Below are positions 42,924-53,838 of a DNA stretch of 64,000 nucleotides, piece by piece. Every line of letters starts with the position of its first letter. Within the stretch, counting starts at the first letter, position 1. The DNA is from Streptomyces netropsis (lineage in GTDB: Bacteria; Actinomycetota; Actinomycetes; Streptomycetales; Streptomycetaceae): assembly GCF_014203545.1 (NCBI RefSeq), contig NZ_JACHJG010000017.1:62001-126000 (forward strand), written 5' to 3'. Position numbers and translations under genes: made by a program. The notes beneath the pieces are model-generated. The model was not told where the DNA came from. It saw only the letters and a program-made list of their open reading frames with translations, and searched no databases.

Positions 42924-43631
42924 GTGACCCCCATGACCACCCTCGCGCTCGGCCCCCAGTGGCTGGACCCGGACTACCTGATCGGTGAGTTCGGTCTCTA
43001 CGGCGTGCTGGCCATCGTCTTCGCCGAGTCGGGCCTGCTCATCGGCTTCTTCCTGCCGGGAGACTCGCTCCTGTTCACCACCGGCCTGCTGGTCACGGCG
43101 GGCACGCTGGACAAGCCGCTGTGGCTGGTCTGTCTGCTCGTCGTGCTCGCCGCCGTCCTCGGCGACCAGGCGGGCTATCTCTTCGGGCGGAAGGTCGGCC
43201 CGTCGCTCTTCAAGCGCCCCGACTCGAAGATCTTCAAGCAGGAGAACGTCGAGAAGGCCCACGAATTCTTCGAGAAGTACGGGCCGAAGTCCCTGGTGCT
43301 GGCCCGCTTCGTGCCGGTGATCCGGACGTTCACGCCGATCATCGCGGGCGTCGTCCGGATGAACTACCGCTCCTTCCTGATCTTCAACATCATCGGCGGC
43401 ACGCTGTGGGGCGCCGGCGTGACGCTCCTGGGCGCCGCGCTCGGCAACGTCGCGTTCGTCAAGACGAACATCGAGGCGATGCTGGTCGCAATCGTGCTGA
43501 TCTCGGTCGTCCCGATCGCCATCGAATTCCTGCGTGCCCGCTCCAAGGCGAAGAAGGCGCCCCCGGTCTCCGGAGGCGGCCCCGAGGACGGCCGTCCGCC
43601 GGCCCAGCGCGGCCGGCACGCCAAGCGCTGA
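42924..43631 (+). CDS. DedA-family membrane protein
   Basis: Membrane protein of 235 residues, DedA/VTT superfamily, which includes lipid scramblases and flippases for undecaprenyl phosphate. FAESGLLIGFFLPGDSLLF, LGDQAGYLFGRKVGP and the ARFVPVIRTFTPIIAGVVRM motif with conserved Arg are seen. GTG 42924 follows GGAG. The C-terminus is basic and proline rich. A terminator follows. Confidence 0.93.
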   Translation: MTPMTTLALGPQWLDPDYLIGEFGLYGVLAIVFAESGLLIGFFLPGDSLLFTTGLLVTAGTLDKPLWLVCLLVVLAAVLGDQAGYLFGRKVGPSLFKRPDSKIFKQENVEKAHEFFEKYGPKSLVLARFVPVIRTFTPIIAGVVRMNYRSFLIFNIIGGTLWGAGVTLLGAALGNVAFVKTNIEAMLVAIVLISVVPIAIEFLRARSKAKKAPPVSGGGPEDGRPPAQRGRHAKR

Positions 43632-43642
43632 TCCCGCCGACG

Positions 43643-43690
43643 AGCGCCCCGCTGCGGTCCCGACCCCGGTCGCGACAGCAGCGGGGCGCT
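43643..43690 (+). terminator. Terminator after dedA
   Basis: Perfect 13-bp stem AGCGCCCCGCTGC (43643-43655) and GCAGCGGGGCGCT (43678-43690), followed by TTTCG. Confidence 0.8.
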
Positions 43691-43779
43691 TTCGTCCGCA
43701 TGTGCGGACCCCCATTGGGCACACGCGTCACTGATCGTGCATGGTGGCCGTAAACAGGGCGGGCGTACGAGGAGCAGTG

Positions 43780-45471
43780 GTGGCGGATCGGCAGCGGGGC
43801 GGCAGCAGCGCCTCGGACGCGGAGACGGTCGAGGACCGCAAGCCGCAGTCCGACGAGGCGCACAGCGCCTTCACCCCGCCGCTGGGCGTGCCCCTGCCGG
43901 CCCCGCCGGAGGACGAGCACCCCACCTCCGAGTTCGCCGTGCCCGAGGGCGTCGCCCCCGAGCCGGAGAGCGAGCCCGAGGGCTCGGCCTTCACCCTTCC
44001 TCCGGGCACCGCCGGGCCGAGCACGACCCAGGGGACGCCGTACGCGGCCTTCACACCGCCCTACGGCACGCCCAAGGTCAACCTCACCAAGGAAGTGCCC
44101 TGGCAGGACCGCATGCGCACCATGCTGCGCATGCCGGTGGGGGAGCGGCCGGCCCCCGAGCGGCCCGGGAAGCCCGACGAGGCCGGCCCCGCCGTCCCGC
44201 GCGTGCTCGACCTGACCCTGCGCATCGGCGAGCTGCTGCTCGCCGGCGGTGAGGGCGCCGAGGACGTCGAGGCCGCGATGTTCGGCGTCGCGCACGCCTA
44301 CGGGCTCGACCGCTGCGAGCCGACCGTCACCTTCACCCTGCTGACCGTGAGCTACCAGCCGTCCCTCGTCGACGACCCGGTCACCGCCAACCGCACGGTC
44401 CGCCGCCGCGGCACCGACTACAACCGGCTCTCCGCCGTCTTCCGGCTCGTCCACGACATCACCTCGCAGGGGCTCACCCTGGAGGAGTCCTACGGCCGTC
44501 TCGCCGAGATCCGCCGCAACCGCCACCCCTACCCGGGCTGGGGGCTCACCGTCTCCTCCGGGCTGCTCGCGGGCGCCGCGTCCATGCTCGTCGGCGGCGG
44601 GCTCGTGGTCTTCCTCGCGGCGGCGGCCGGAGCGGTGCTCGGCGACCGGCTGGCCTGGCTGGCCTCGGGGCGCGGACTGCCGGAGTTCTACCAGTTCGTC
44701 GCGGCGGCGATGCCGCCCGCCGCGATGGGCGTCGCGATCAGCGCCAGCCACCCGGACGTCCAGGCGTCCGCGGTGATCACCGGTGGGCTGTTCGCCCTGA
44801 TCCCCGGGCGGGCGCTCGTCGCGGGCGTCCAGGACGGTCTGACGGGCTACTACATCACCGCCGCCGCACGGCTGCTGGAGGTCGGCTACCTCATCGCGGG
44901 CATCGTCTGCGGCGTGCTGATGGTCCTCTACGGGGGCGTGCACATCGGCGGCGCCGGGACGCTCGATCCCGAGGCGGCGCTGGAACACGTGGAGCGGCCC
45001 GTCGTCCAGATCATCGCGGCGATGCTGCTGGCCCTCTCCTTCGCGGTGCTGCTCCAGCAGGAACGTCACACCGTGCTGTGGGCCACGGTCAACGGCGGCG
45101 TCGCCTGGGTCATCTACGCGGCCCTCGCGGACACGGCCGAGATGGACCCGGTGCCCGCCACGGCCATCGCCGCCGGGGTCGTCGGCCTCTTCGGCCAGCT
45201 GCTGTCCCGCTACCGGTACGCGTCCGCGCTGCCGTACGTGACGGCGGCCATCGGCCCGCTGCTGCCCGGTAGTGCCACGTACTTCGCGCTGCTGAACTTC
45301 GCGAAGAACGAGCTGAACGCCGGCATCGCCAGCCTCACGAAGGCCGCGGCGCTCGCCTTGGCCATCGCCATCGGGGTGAATCTCGGTTCCGAGATCGCCC
45401 GGCTCTTCCTCAAGGTCCCGGGCCCGCCCGCGCCGGGGCGCCGTGCGGCCAAGCGGACCAGAGGGTTCTAG
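43780..45471 (+). CDS. Threonine/serine exporter (ThrE family)
   Basis: Membrane protein of about 563 residues. The first 130 residues are a Pro/Glu-rich soluble segment, followed by the ThrE N-terminal domain (LRIGELLLAGGEGAEDVEAAM) and about ten membrane helices (ThrE and ThrE_2). GTG 43780 is chosen because AGGAG lies 5 bases upstream; ATG 43741 lacks a site. Function by family: export of threonine and serine. Confidence 0.88.
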   Translation: MADRQRGGSSASDAETVEDRKPQSDEAHSAFTPPLGVPLPAPPEDEHPTSEFAVPEGVAPEPESEPEGSAFTLPPGTAGPSTTQGTPYAAFTPPYGTPKVNLTKEVPWQDRMRTMLRMPVGERPAPERPGKPDEAGPAVPRVLDLTLRIGELLLAGGEGAEDVEAAMFGVAHAYGLDRCEPTVTFTLLTVSYQPSLVDDPVTANRTVRRRGTDYNRLSAVFRLVHDITSQGLTLEESYGRLAEIRRNRHPYPGWGLTVSSGLLAGAASMLVGGGLVVFLAAAAGAVLGDRLAWLASGRGLPEFYQFVAAAMPPAAMGVAISASHPDVQASAVITGGLFALIPGRALVAGVQDGLTGYYITAAARLLEVGYLIAGIVCGVLMVLYGGVHIGGAGTLDPEAALEHVERPVVQIIAAMLLALSFAVLLQQERHTVLWATVNGGVAWVIYAALADTAEMDPVPATAIAAGVVGLFGQLLSRYRYASALPYVTAAIGPLLPGSATYFALLNFAKNELNAGIASLTKAAALALAIAIGVNLGSEIARLFLKVPGPPAPGRRAAKRTRGF

Positions 45472-45473
45472 CT

Positions 45474-45549
45474 GTGTCCTCAATCGCCGGACGGGCTGCA
45501 AACAGCCTGTCCGGCGATTGAGGACCGGGGTCCGGGGCGGAGCCCCGGT
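45474..45549. repeat. Dispersed intergenic inverted repeat, copy D
   Basis: Arms at 45477-45498 and 45503-45524 enclose only 4 bases, with one mismatch, forming a very stable hairpin between the convergent thrE-like and ppa genes; likely a bidirectional terminator. A GGGGTCCGGGGCGGAGCCCC module follows. Confidence 0.85.
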
Positions 45550-45555
45550 AACCAC

Positions 45556-46053
45556 TCAGTGGTGCGAGCCGCCCGCGGCCTCGAGGCGCTTGTACGAGGC
45601 CTCGATCTCGGCCTCGGCCTCGGCGCGGCCGACCCAGTCGGCACCCTCGACGGACTTGCCGGGCTCGAGGTCCTTGTAGACCTCGAAGAAGTGCTGGATC
45701 TCGAGACGGTCGAACTCCGACACGTGGTGGATGTCGCGCAGGTGCTCCACGCGCGGGTCCGACGCGGGGACGCAGAGCAGCTTGTCGTCGCCGCCGGCCT
45801 CGTCCGTCATGCGGAACATGCCGATGGCGCGGCACTTGATGAGGCAGCCCGGGAAGGTGGGCTCGTCCAGGATGACGAGGGCGTCCAGCGGGTCGCCGTC
45901 CTCACCGAGGGTGTTCTCGACGAAGCCGTAGTCGGCCGGGTAGCTGGTCGAGGTGAAGAGTCGGCGGTCCAGACGGATGCGACCGGTCTCGTGGTCCACC
46001 TCGTACTTGTTCCGCGAACCCTTCGGGATCTCGATGGTGACGTCGAACTCCAC
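45556..46053 (-). CDS. ppa: Inorganic pyrophosphatase
   Basis: Soluble family I pyrophosphatase of 165 residues, hydrolysing PPi to drive biosynthesis. KGSRNKYEVDHETGRI, DYGFVENTLGEDGDPLDALV (metal-binding Asp residues) and the C-terminal FEVYKDLEPGKSVEG are conserved. GTG 46053 has AAGGAG 6 bases upstream, giving the standard (M)EFDVTIEIP start. It is divergent from dacB. Confidence 0.97.
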   Translation of the reverse strand: MEFDVTIEIPKGSRNKYEVDHETGRIRLDRRLFTSTSYPADYGFVENTLGEDGDPLDALVILDEPTFPGCLIKCRAIGMFRMTDEAGGDDKLLCVPASDPRVEHLRDIHHVSEFDRLEIQHFFEVYKDLEPGKSVEGADWVGRAEAEAEIEASYKRLEAAGGSHH

Positions 46054-46187
46054 GGGTGGCTCCTTCATGATCAACACATGCGTCTGGGTGCTTCGCGCTA
46101 CCGGGGGCGGGTGCCGTGCTCTCGGCAAAGCGCAGTGGTTAAGTGTCCCTCACGCAGGTGTGTGGTGGCGAAAGGGGCTGGTCCGTA

Positions 46188-47669
46188 GTGCCTGAGGCCA
46201 GAACGTGGCAGTTCAGGTGGTGGCGGAACGCCCCACAAGAGCAGCGGCGGACCGTGCGGTTCGTCGCGGTGTCCGCCGTGACGGGCCTCGTGGTCGCGAC
46301 CGGCGCGGTGGCGGCCGCCGGTCCCTGGGACTCGGGTCAGCGTAAGGCCGAGCGCGCCCGCTCCGCCGCGGGATCGGCGACGCGTGGCGAGCGTCACGCC
46401 GAGGCCCGCGTCCCCCTCGCGGACCCGGTCCTCGCCTCCCTCGGCGGGCAGCCCGGCGCGACGGGCGGAAAGTCCGGCCGCGCCGCCGCCCCGGCACCCA
46501 CCCGGAACGGCCTGACCGACACGCTGAAGCCGCTGCTGGACGACGGCGGTCTGGGCCCCGACCGCTCGGCGTCCGTGGTCGACGTCGCCACCGGCGAGCA
46601 GCTCTACGGCGCCGACCAGGACACCGCCTACACCCCCGCCTCCACGGTCAAGCTGGCCACGGCGGCCGCCGCGCTCTCCGCGCTCGGACCCGACCACCGC
46701 ATCGACACGACGGTGGTGACGGGCAAGGACGGCATGGTGCTCGTCGGCGGCGGCGACCCGACCCTCACGGCCCGGCAGGGCACGGCGGACGCGAGCCTGC
46801 GGACCCTGGCCGACGCCACGGCCCGCGCCCTCAAGGCACGCGGCACCACCCGCACCAAGCTCGCGTACGACACCTCCCGCTACGCCGGGCCCGCGCAGCA
46901 CGTCATCGGCCCGAACGAGAACATCGCCCCCATGAGCGCCCTCATGATCGACGAGGGCCGCCAGGACGACTCCGACCGCGGCCCCGCCGAGCGCAGCGCC
47001 GACCCGGCCGCCGACGCGGCGGGGGAGTTCGCCTCCCTGCTGCGCGAGCGAGGCGTCGAGATCGACGGCGACCCCGCCGGCGGCTCGGCACCGGCGAAGG
47101 CGGAACGTATCGCCGCGGTCTCCTCCCCACCGCTGTCCGCCTTGGTCGAGCGGACCCTCACCAACAGCGACAACGACATCGCCGAGGCCCTCGCCCGCCA
47201 GACCGCGCTCGCCTCCGGCCAACCGGCGAGCTTCGAGGGCGCGGCGAAGGCCGTCACCGACCGCCTGACCGCACTCGGCCTGCCCATGTCCGGCGCCCAC
47301 ATCGCCGACGGCAGCGGCCTCGACCGCGCCGACCAGGTCTCGGCGGCCCTCCTCTCCCAACTCCTCGCCCGCGCGGCGGACCCCGGCCACCCGGAGCTGC
47401 GTCCGGTCCTCACGGGGTTGCCGGTGGCGGGCTTCAGCGGAACGCTGCGCTCGCGCTACGGGGTCGATGACCACGCCGCGGGCCGTGGCACGGTGCGTGC
47501 CAAGACGGGCACGCTGACCGGGGTGAACTCCCTGGCGGGCACGACGGTCGACGCGGACGGCCGACTGCTGGCCTTCGCGTTCCTGACCTCCGGCACGGGT
47601 GACCCTGACGGTGCGCAGCGGGCGCTCGACAGCCTTGCGACTGCCGTCGCGGGCTGCGGTTGTCGTTGA
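46188..47669 (+). CDS. dacB: D-alanyl-D-alanine carboxypeptidase/endopeptidase (PBP4 type)
   Basis: Penicillin-binding protein of family S13, 493 residues, trimming or cutting peptidoglycan peptides. An N-terminal membrane segment (FVAVSAVTGLVVATGAVAAAG) anchors or exports it. Active-site motifs: SxxK in PASTVKLAT, SxN in LTNSDNDIA, KTG in RAKTGTLTG. GTG 46188 follows AAAGGGG. It is upstream of the metalloprotease and tilS in the housekeeping block. Confidence 0.93.
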   Translation: MPEARTWQFRWWRNAPQEQRRTVRFVAVSAVTGLVVATGAVAAAGPWDSGQRKAERARSAAGSATRGERHAEARVPLADPVLASLGGQPGATGGKSGRAAAPAPTRNGLTDTLKPLLDDGGLGPDRSASVVDVATGEQLYGADQDTAYTPASTVKLATAAAALSALGPDHRIDTTVVTGKDGMVLVGGGDPTLTARQGTADASLRTLADATARALKARGTTRTKLAYDTSRYAGPAQHVIGPNENIAPMSALMIDEGRQDDSDRGPAERSADPAADAAGEFASLLRERGVEIDGDPAGGSAPAKAERIAAVSSPPLSALVERTLTNSDNDIAEALARQTALASGQPASFEGAAKAVTDRLTALGLPMSGAHIADGSGLDRADQVSAALLSQLLARAADPGHPELRPVLTGLPVAGFSGTLRSRYGVDDHAAGRGTVRAKTGTLTGVNSLAGTTVDADGRLLAFAFLTSGTGDPDGAQRALDSLATAVAGCGCR

Positions 47670-47671
47670 CC

Positions 47672-47753
47672 TTTCCCGCTGCGCGCAGCGGACACGGCCC
47701 CGCGCAGCGGGAAACGGCGCCGCACCCGGCAAGGTCAAAGCCCCGCGCAGCGG
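47672..47753. terminator. Hairpin and CGCGCAGCGG repeats after dacB
   Basis: A perfect 14-bp inverted repeat, TTTCCCGCTGCGCG (47672-47685) and CGCGCAGCGGGAAA (47701-47714), follows the dacB stop and probably terminates it. CCGCGCAGCGG is repeated again at 47743-47753, giving alternative pairings. Confidence 0.7.
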
Positions 47754-47822
47754 AAGGGCAGGCCGGGACCGGGACCCGTAACCCCTAACCGCCAGCCGTG
47801 CGCAGCACGTACCGTGAAGGCC

Positions 47823-48953
47823 ATGACGAGCCTCGGTGGTGCGGAGATGGTCGACTGGAAGCTCGCGGTGGCGACCGCGACCCGGCTCGTGCGGCCGGGG
47901 CCGGAAGTGAGCCGGGACGAAGCGCGGGCGATCGTCGCCGAGCTGCGGCGGCACGCGAAGGCGTCGGAGGGGCACGTCCGCGCGTTCACGCGAATGGCAC
48001 CACCGGTCAAGGACGGCGACGCCTTCGCGGGTGACACCCCCGTGCTCGTCGTGGACCGGGCCGGGTGGATCAAGGCGAACGTCGAGGGGTTCCGGGCGAT
48101 CCTCGGGCCGTTGCTGGAGAAGATGCAGGACCGCCGCAACGGCACGAGCACGGCCGTGCTCGGTGCCGTCGGCGGCAAGGTGACCGGTGTCGAGCTGGGG
48201 ATGCTGCTGTCGTTCCTGGCGTCCAGGGTCCTCGGCCAGTACGAGACGTTCGCCCCGGGCACCGGTGACATCCCCGGCGCTGGAGGCGGCCGGCTGCTGC
48301 TCGTCGCGCCGAACATCGTCCACGTCGAGCGCGAGCTCGAAGTGGACCCGCACGACTTCCGGCTGTGGGTGTGCCTGCACGAGGAGACGCACCGGACGCA
48401 GTTCACGGCCGTGCCCTGGCTGCGCGCCCACATCGAGGGTGAGATCCAGTCGTTCCTGGGCGAGACCGAGGTCGACCCGGCGACGCTGCTGGAGCGGCTG
48501 CGCGAGGCCGCCCAGTCGCTGGCGGGCGGCAGGCCGGAGGGCGAGGACGGCGGCGCGCCCAGCATCGTGGATCTGGTCCAGACGCCCGCGCAGCGGGAGA
48601 TCCTGGCCCGGCTGACGGCCGTGATGTCGCTGCTGGAGGGGCACGCCGACTACGTCATGGACGGTGTGGGGCCGCAGGTCGTACCGTCGGTGACGGAGAT
48701 CCGGGAGAAGTTCCAGCAGCGGCGGGCGCGCGGCGCCGGCCGGCTGGACGCGGCGCTGCGCAAGCTGCTCGGACTGGATGCGAAACTCCGGCAGTACCGC
48801 GACGGCGAGCGGTTCGTGCGGGCCGTGGTCGACGAGGTCGGTATGGACGGGTTCAACCGGGTATGGACTTCGCCCAACACCCTCCCGACCAAGGCGGAGA
48901 TCGCCAAACCCGCGGACTGGGTCGCGAGGGTGCACCGTAAATCCGAGAAGTAA
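47823..48953 (+). CDS. Zinc-dependent metalloprotease-like protein (DUF2342)
   Basis: Protein of 376 residues from an actinobacterial family annotated as zinc-dependent metalloprotease or coenzyme F420 biosynthesis-associated. The HExxH motif is LHEETHRTQF, about residue 187, and a later Glu/His-rich MSLLEGHADYVMDGV is a candidate third-ligand region. ATG 47823 begins MTSLGGAEMVDW; GTG 47814 is possible. Precedes tilS, a conserved actinobacterial neighbourhood. Substrate not known. Confidence 0.85.
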   Translation: MTSLGGAEMVDWKLAVATATRLVRPGPEVSRDEARAIVAELRRHAKASEGHVRAFTRMAPPVKDGDAFAGDTPVLVVDRAGWIKANVEGFRAILGPLLEKMQDRRNGTSTAVLGAVGGKVTGVELGMLLSFLASRVLGQYETFAPGTGDIPGAGGGRLLLVAPNIVHVERELEVDPHDFRLWVCLHEETHRTQFTAVPWLRAHIEGEIQSFLGETEVDPATLLERLREAAQSLAGGRPEGEDGGAPSIVDLVQTPAQREILARLTAVMSLLEGHADYVMDGVGPQVVPSVTEIREKFQQRRARGAGRLDAALRKLLGLDAKLRQYRDGERFVRAVVDEVGMDGFNRVWTSPNTLPTKAEIAKPADWVARVHRKSEK

Positions 48954-49141
48954 TTCGAACACGCCCCCTGTGGGATGAACGCCCCCGTAATCACCCGTCC
49001 GAGGGACCGTGAGCCAAGGGTGGGCGTGCGATGCTCGGGTAAAGGCTCGCTTCTGTCACCATCGACGCACACAGCGTGACTGATGCTCGAAGCTCGCACA
49101 GCTCCGAACCCCCTCCATTTGGAACGATTGGACACAGGGAC

Positions 49142-50158
49142 ATGGGTCCACATCCCGCGGTCGCCGCGATACGCCTGGCGGTCCGCCGCGTACTCCACGA
49201 CGTCCTCACCCTCGCTCCGCCCGTCGCCGTGCCCTCCGGGGACCGCCGACCGCTCGTCCTCGTCGCCTGCTCCGGCGGCGCAGATTCCATGGCGCTCGCC
49301 TCCGCCCTCGCCTTCGAGGCCCCGAGGCTCGGGGTCCGGGCCGGCGGGGTCACCGTCGACCACGGTCTCCAGCACGGCTCGGACCTCCGCGCCGCGGAGG
49401 TCGTCAGCCGCCTCGCCGCCTTCGGTCTCGACCCCGTCGAGGCCGTGACGGTGACCGTGGGCAGGGAGGGCGGCCCCGAGGCCGCCGCCCGTGACGCCCG
49501 CTACGCCGCCCTGGACGCCGTCGCGGAGCGCCACGGCGCCGCCGCGGTGCTCCTCGGCCACACCCGGGACGACCAGGCGGAGACCGTGCTGCTCGGGCTC
49601 GCCCGCGGCTCGGGCATCCGCTCGCTGTCCGGCATGGCCGTCGCCTCCGGGGCCGGTGGCCGCTACCGCAGGCCCTTCCTCGGTCTCGACCGGCAGACCG
49701 CCCGCAAGGCCTGCATGGTCCAGTCGCTCCCCGTCTGGGACGACCCGCACAACGAGGACCCGGCGTACACCCGCTCCCGGGTCCGCCACGAGGCGCTGCC
49801 CGTGCTGGAGAAGGCGCTCGGCAAGGGCGTCGTCGAGGCCCTCGCCCGCACCGCCCGGCTCTCCCGGGACGACGCGGACGCCCTCGACGCCTGGGCCGCC
49901 GACGTGGAGCCCTCCGTACGCGACGAGACGGGCGCCCTGGAGGCCGCGAAGCTCTACGGGCTGCCCCCCGCGGTCCGTCGCCGCGTGCTGCGCCGCGCGG
50001 CCATTTCGGCGGGCTCCCCGGCGGGTTCGCTCTTCGCCCGGCACATCGAGGAAGTCGACCGGCTGATCACCGGTTGGCGCGGCCAGGGGGCCATCAACCT
50101 GCCCGGGCGCGTCGCGGTTCGCAGGCAGGGTGGCAGACTGGTCCTCCGGCAGGGCTGA
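49142..50158 (+). CDS. tilS: tRNA(Ile)-lysidine synthase
   Basis: Modifies C34 of tRNA-Ile(CAU) to lysidine so it reads AUA. The 338-residue protein has the PP-loop ATP motif ACSGGADSMAL and conserved LGHTRDDQAETVLLGLARGSG, with RRPFLGLDR and TRSRVRHEALP. It belongs to the short actinobacterial type. ATG 49142. Followed by hpt after 75 bp. Confidence 0.95.
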   Translation: MGPHPAVAAIRLAVRRVLHDVLTLAPPVAVPSGDRRPLVLVACSGGADSMALASALAFEAPRLGVRAGGVTVDHGLQHGSDLRAAEVVSRLAAFGLDPVEAVTVTVGREGGPEAAARDARYAALDAVAERHGAAAVLLGHTRDDQAETVLLGLARGSGIRSLSGMAVASGAGGRYRRPFLGLDRQTARKACMVQSLPVWDDPHNEDPAYTRSRVRHEALPVLEKALGKGVVEALARTARLSRDDADALDAWAADVEPSVRDETGALEAAKLYGLPPAVRRRVLRRAAISAGSPAGSLFARHIEEVDRLITGWRGQGAINLPGRVAVRRQGGRLVLRQG

Positions 50159-50233
50159 TTCGAACGAGCAGCGAACGAGCCTCGGCTCGCCACGGATGAG
50201 CCGGATGAGCCTTAAACAAGCGGAGTGGCGCGG

Positions 50234-50788
50234 GTGGACGACAAGGACATGGGCACCGACCTCAAGTCGGTGCTCATCACCAAGGAAGAGATCGACGCGA
50301 AGCTGGCCGAGCTGGCGGCGGAGATCGACGCGGAGTACGCGGGCAAGGACCTGCTGATCGTCGGTGTCCTCAAGGGCGCCGTGATGGTCATGGCGGACCT
50401 GGCGCGCGCGCTGTCGACGCCCGTGACCATGGACTGGATGGCCGTGTCCTCGTACGGCGCGGGCACGCAGTCCTCCGGCGTGGTCCGGATCCTCAAGGAC
50501 CTCGACACCGACATCAAGGGCAAGCACGTCCTGATCGTCGAGGACATCATCGACTCCGGCCTGACGCTGTCGTGGCTGCTGTCGAACCTGGGCTCGCGCG
50601 AGCCCGCGTCCCTCAAGGTCGTCACCCTGCTGCGCAAGCCGGAGGCGGCCAAGGTCGCCATCGACGTGAAGTGGGTCGGCTTCGACATTCCCAACGAGTT
50701 CGTCGTCGGTTACGGCCTGGACTTCGCGGAGAAGTACCGCAACCTGCCCTTCGTGGGCACGCTCGCGCCGCACGTCTACGGCGGCTGA
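50234..50788 (+). CDS. hpt: Hypoxanthine phosphoribosyltransferase
   Basis: Purine salvage enzyme of 184 residues making IMP or GMP from the free base and PRPP. The PRPP motif is VLIVEDIIDSGLTLSW; GVLKGAVMVMADLAR and WVGFDIPNEFVVGYGLDFAEKYRNLP are conserved. GTG 50234 has GGAG 8 bases upstream; GTG 50225 overlaps that site. It forms the tilS-hpt-ftsH order seen widely in Gram-positives. Confidence 0.95.
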   Translation: MDDKDMGTDLKSVLITKEEIDAKLAELAAEIDAEYAGKDLLIVGVLKGAVMVMADLARALSTPVTMDWMAVSSYGAGTQSSGVVRILKDLDTDIKGKHVLIVEDIIDSGLTLSWLLSNLGSREPASLKVVTLLRKPEAAKVAIDVKWVGFDIPNEFVVGYGLDFAEKYRNLPFVGTLAPHVYGG

Positions 50789-51039
50789 GCCATCCGGCCC
50801 CGGACCGGGCCCCACTCCGACGGGCGGGAACCGACCGACGGTTCCCGCCGTTGGAGCATGCGAAGGCGGTTCTGTTGACCGTCTCCGGCAGCGTCGGGTG
50901 ACAATGCTGGGGTACCGTCCGAAGGTCGGTCTTTTCAAGCATTACTTTTCAAGCACTGCAAGGTCGAGCAGAACACCGTACGCACAGGCACCCCGATCAG
51001 GGGCGGCCGTGCCTCACTGTGGCAGGAGGGACGGGGCGC

Positions 51040-53085
<2,046 letters not shown>

Positions 53086-53122
53086 TCAGCAGGATGTGAC
53101 CGGCGCCCCAGGGCCCGGAATG

Positions 53123-53164
53123 GATGCCGCACCACCCAGGTTATTAGCCTGGGGGTGCGGCATC
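53123..53164 (+). terminator. Long hairpin between ftsH and folE
   Basis: GATGCCGCACCACCCAGG (53123-53140) pairs with the segment at 53148-53164, leaving one bulged base and a 7-base loop. It lies 52 bp before the folE start, so besides ending ftsH transcription it could attenuate folE. Confidence 0.7.
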
Positions 53165-53216
53165 TCGCATGTCCGGGCCGCGCAGTGCGAACGTACGAGA
53201 GAACGAGGCAACTCCC

Positions 53217-53822
53217 ATGACCGACCCGGTGACGCTGGACATCGAGGGCCCCGTCGGCGCATTCGACGAGAAGCGGGCCGAGAACGCCGTCCGCGAGCTG
53301 CTCATCGCGGTCGGGGAGGACCCGGACCGGGAGGGCCTGCGCGAGACGCCGGCGCGCGTCGCGCGGGCGTACAAGGAGATCTTCGCGGGGCTGTGGCAGG
53401 AGCCCGAGGACGTCCTGACCACGACGTTCGACATCGGCCACGACGAGATGGTGCTGGTGCGGGACATCGAGGTCTACAGCACCTGTGAGCACCACCTGGT
53501 GCCGTTCCACGGGGTGGCGCACGTCGGCTACATCCCGGCGACGAGCGGGAAGATAACGGGCCTGTCGAAGCTGGCCCGTCTGGTGGACGTCTACGCCCGC
53601 CGTCCGCAGGTGCAGGAGCGGCTCACGACGCAGATCGCCGACTCGCTGATGGAGATCCTCGAGCCGCGCGGCGTGGTCGTGGTCATCGAGTGCGAGCACA
53701 TGTGCATGTCAATGCGGGGCATCCGGAAGCCCGGTGCCAAAACGCTGACGTCGGCGGTGCGGGGCCAGCTGCGTGACCCCGCTACCCGCGCGGAGGCGAT
53801 GAGCCTGATCATGGCCCGCTGA
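53217..53822 (+). CDS. folE: GTP cyclohydrolase I
   Basis: First enzyme of folate synthesis, GTP to dihydroneopterin triphosphate; 201 residues. Zinc ligands are in STCEHHLVPF and IECEHMCMSMRG. GRIxGLSK appears as GKITGLSKLARLVD. ATG 53217. The rest of the pathway (folP, folB, folK) lies 3-6 kb further on in the same direction, interrupted by an esterase and an MprF-like gene. Confidence 0.97.
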   Translation: MTDPVTLDIEGPVGAFDEKRAENAVRELLIAVGEDPDREGLRETPARVARAYKEIFAGLWQEPEDVLTTTFDIGHDEMVLVRDIEVYSTCEHHLVPFHGVAHVGYIPATSGKITGLSKLARLVDVYARRPQVQERLTTQIADSLMEILEPRGVVVVIECEHMCMSMRGIRKPGAKTLTSAVRGQLRDPATRAEAMSLIMAR

Positions 53823-53838
53823 GGCGGGCCGTGGGGCG

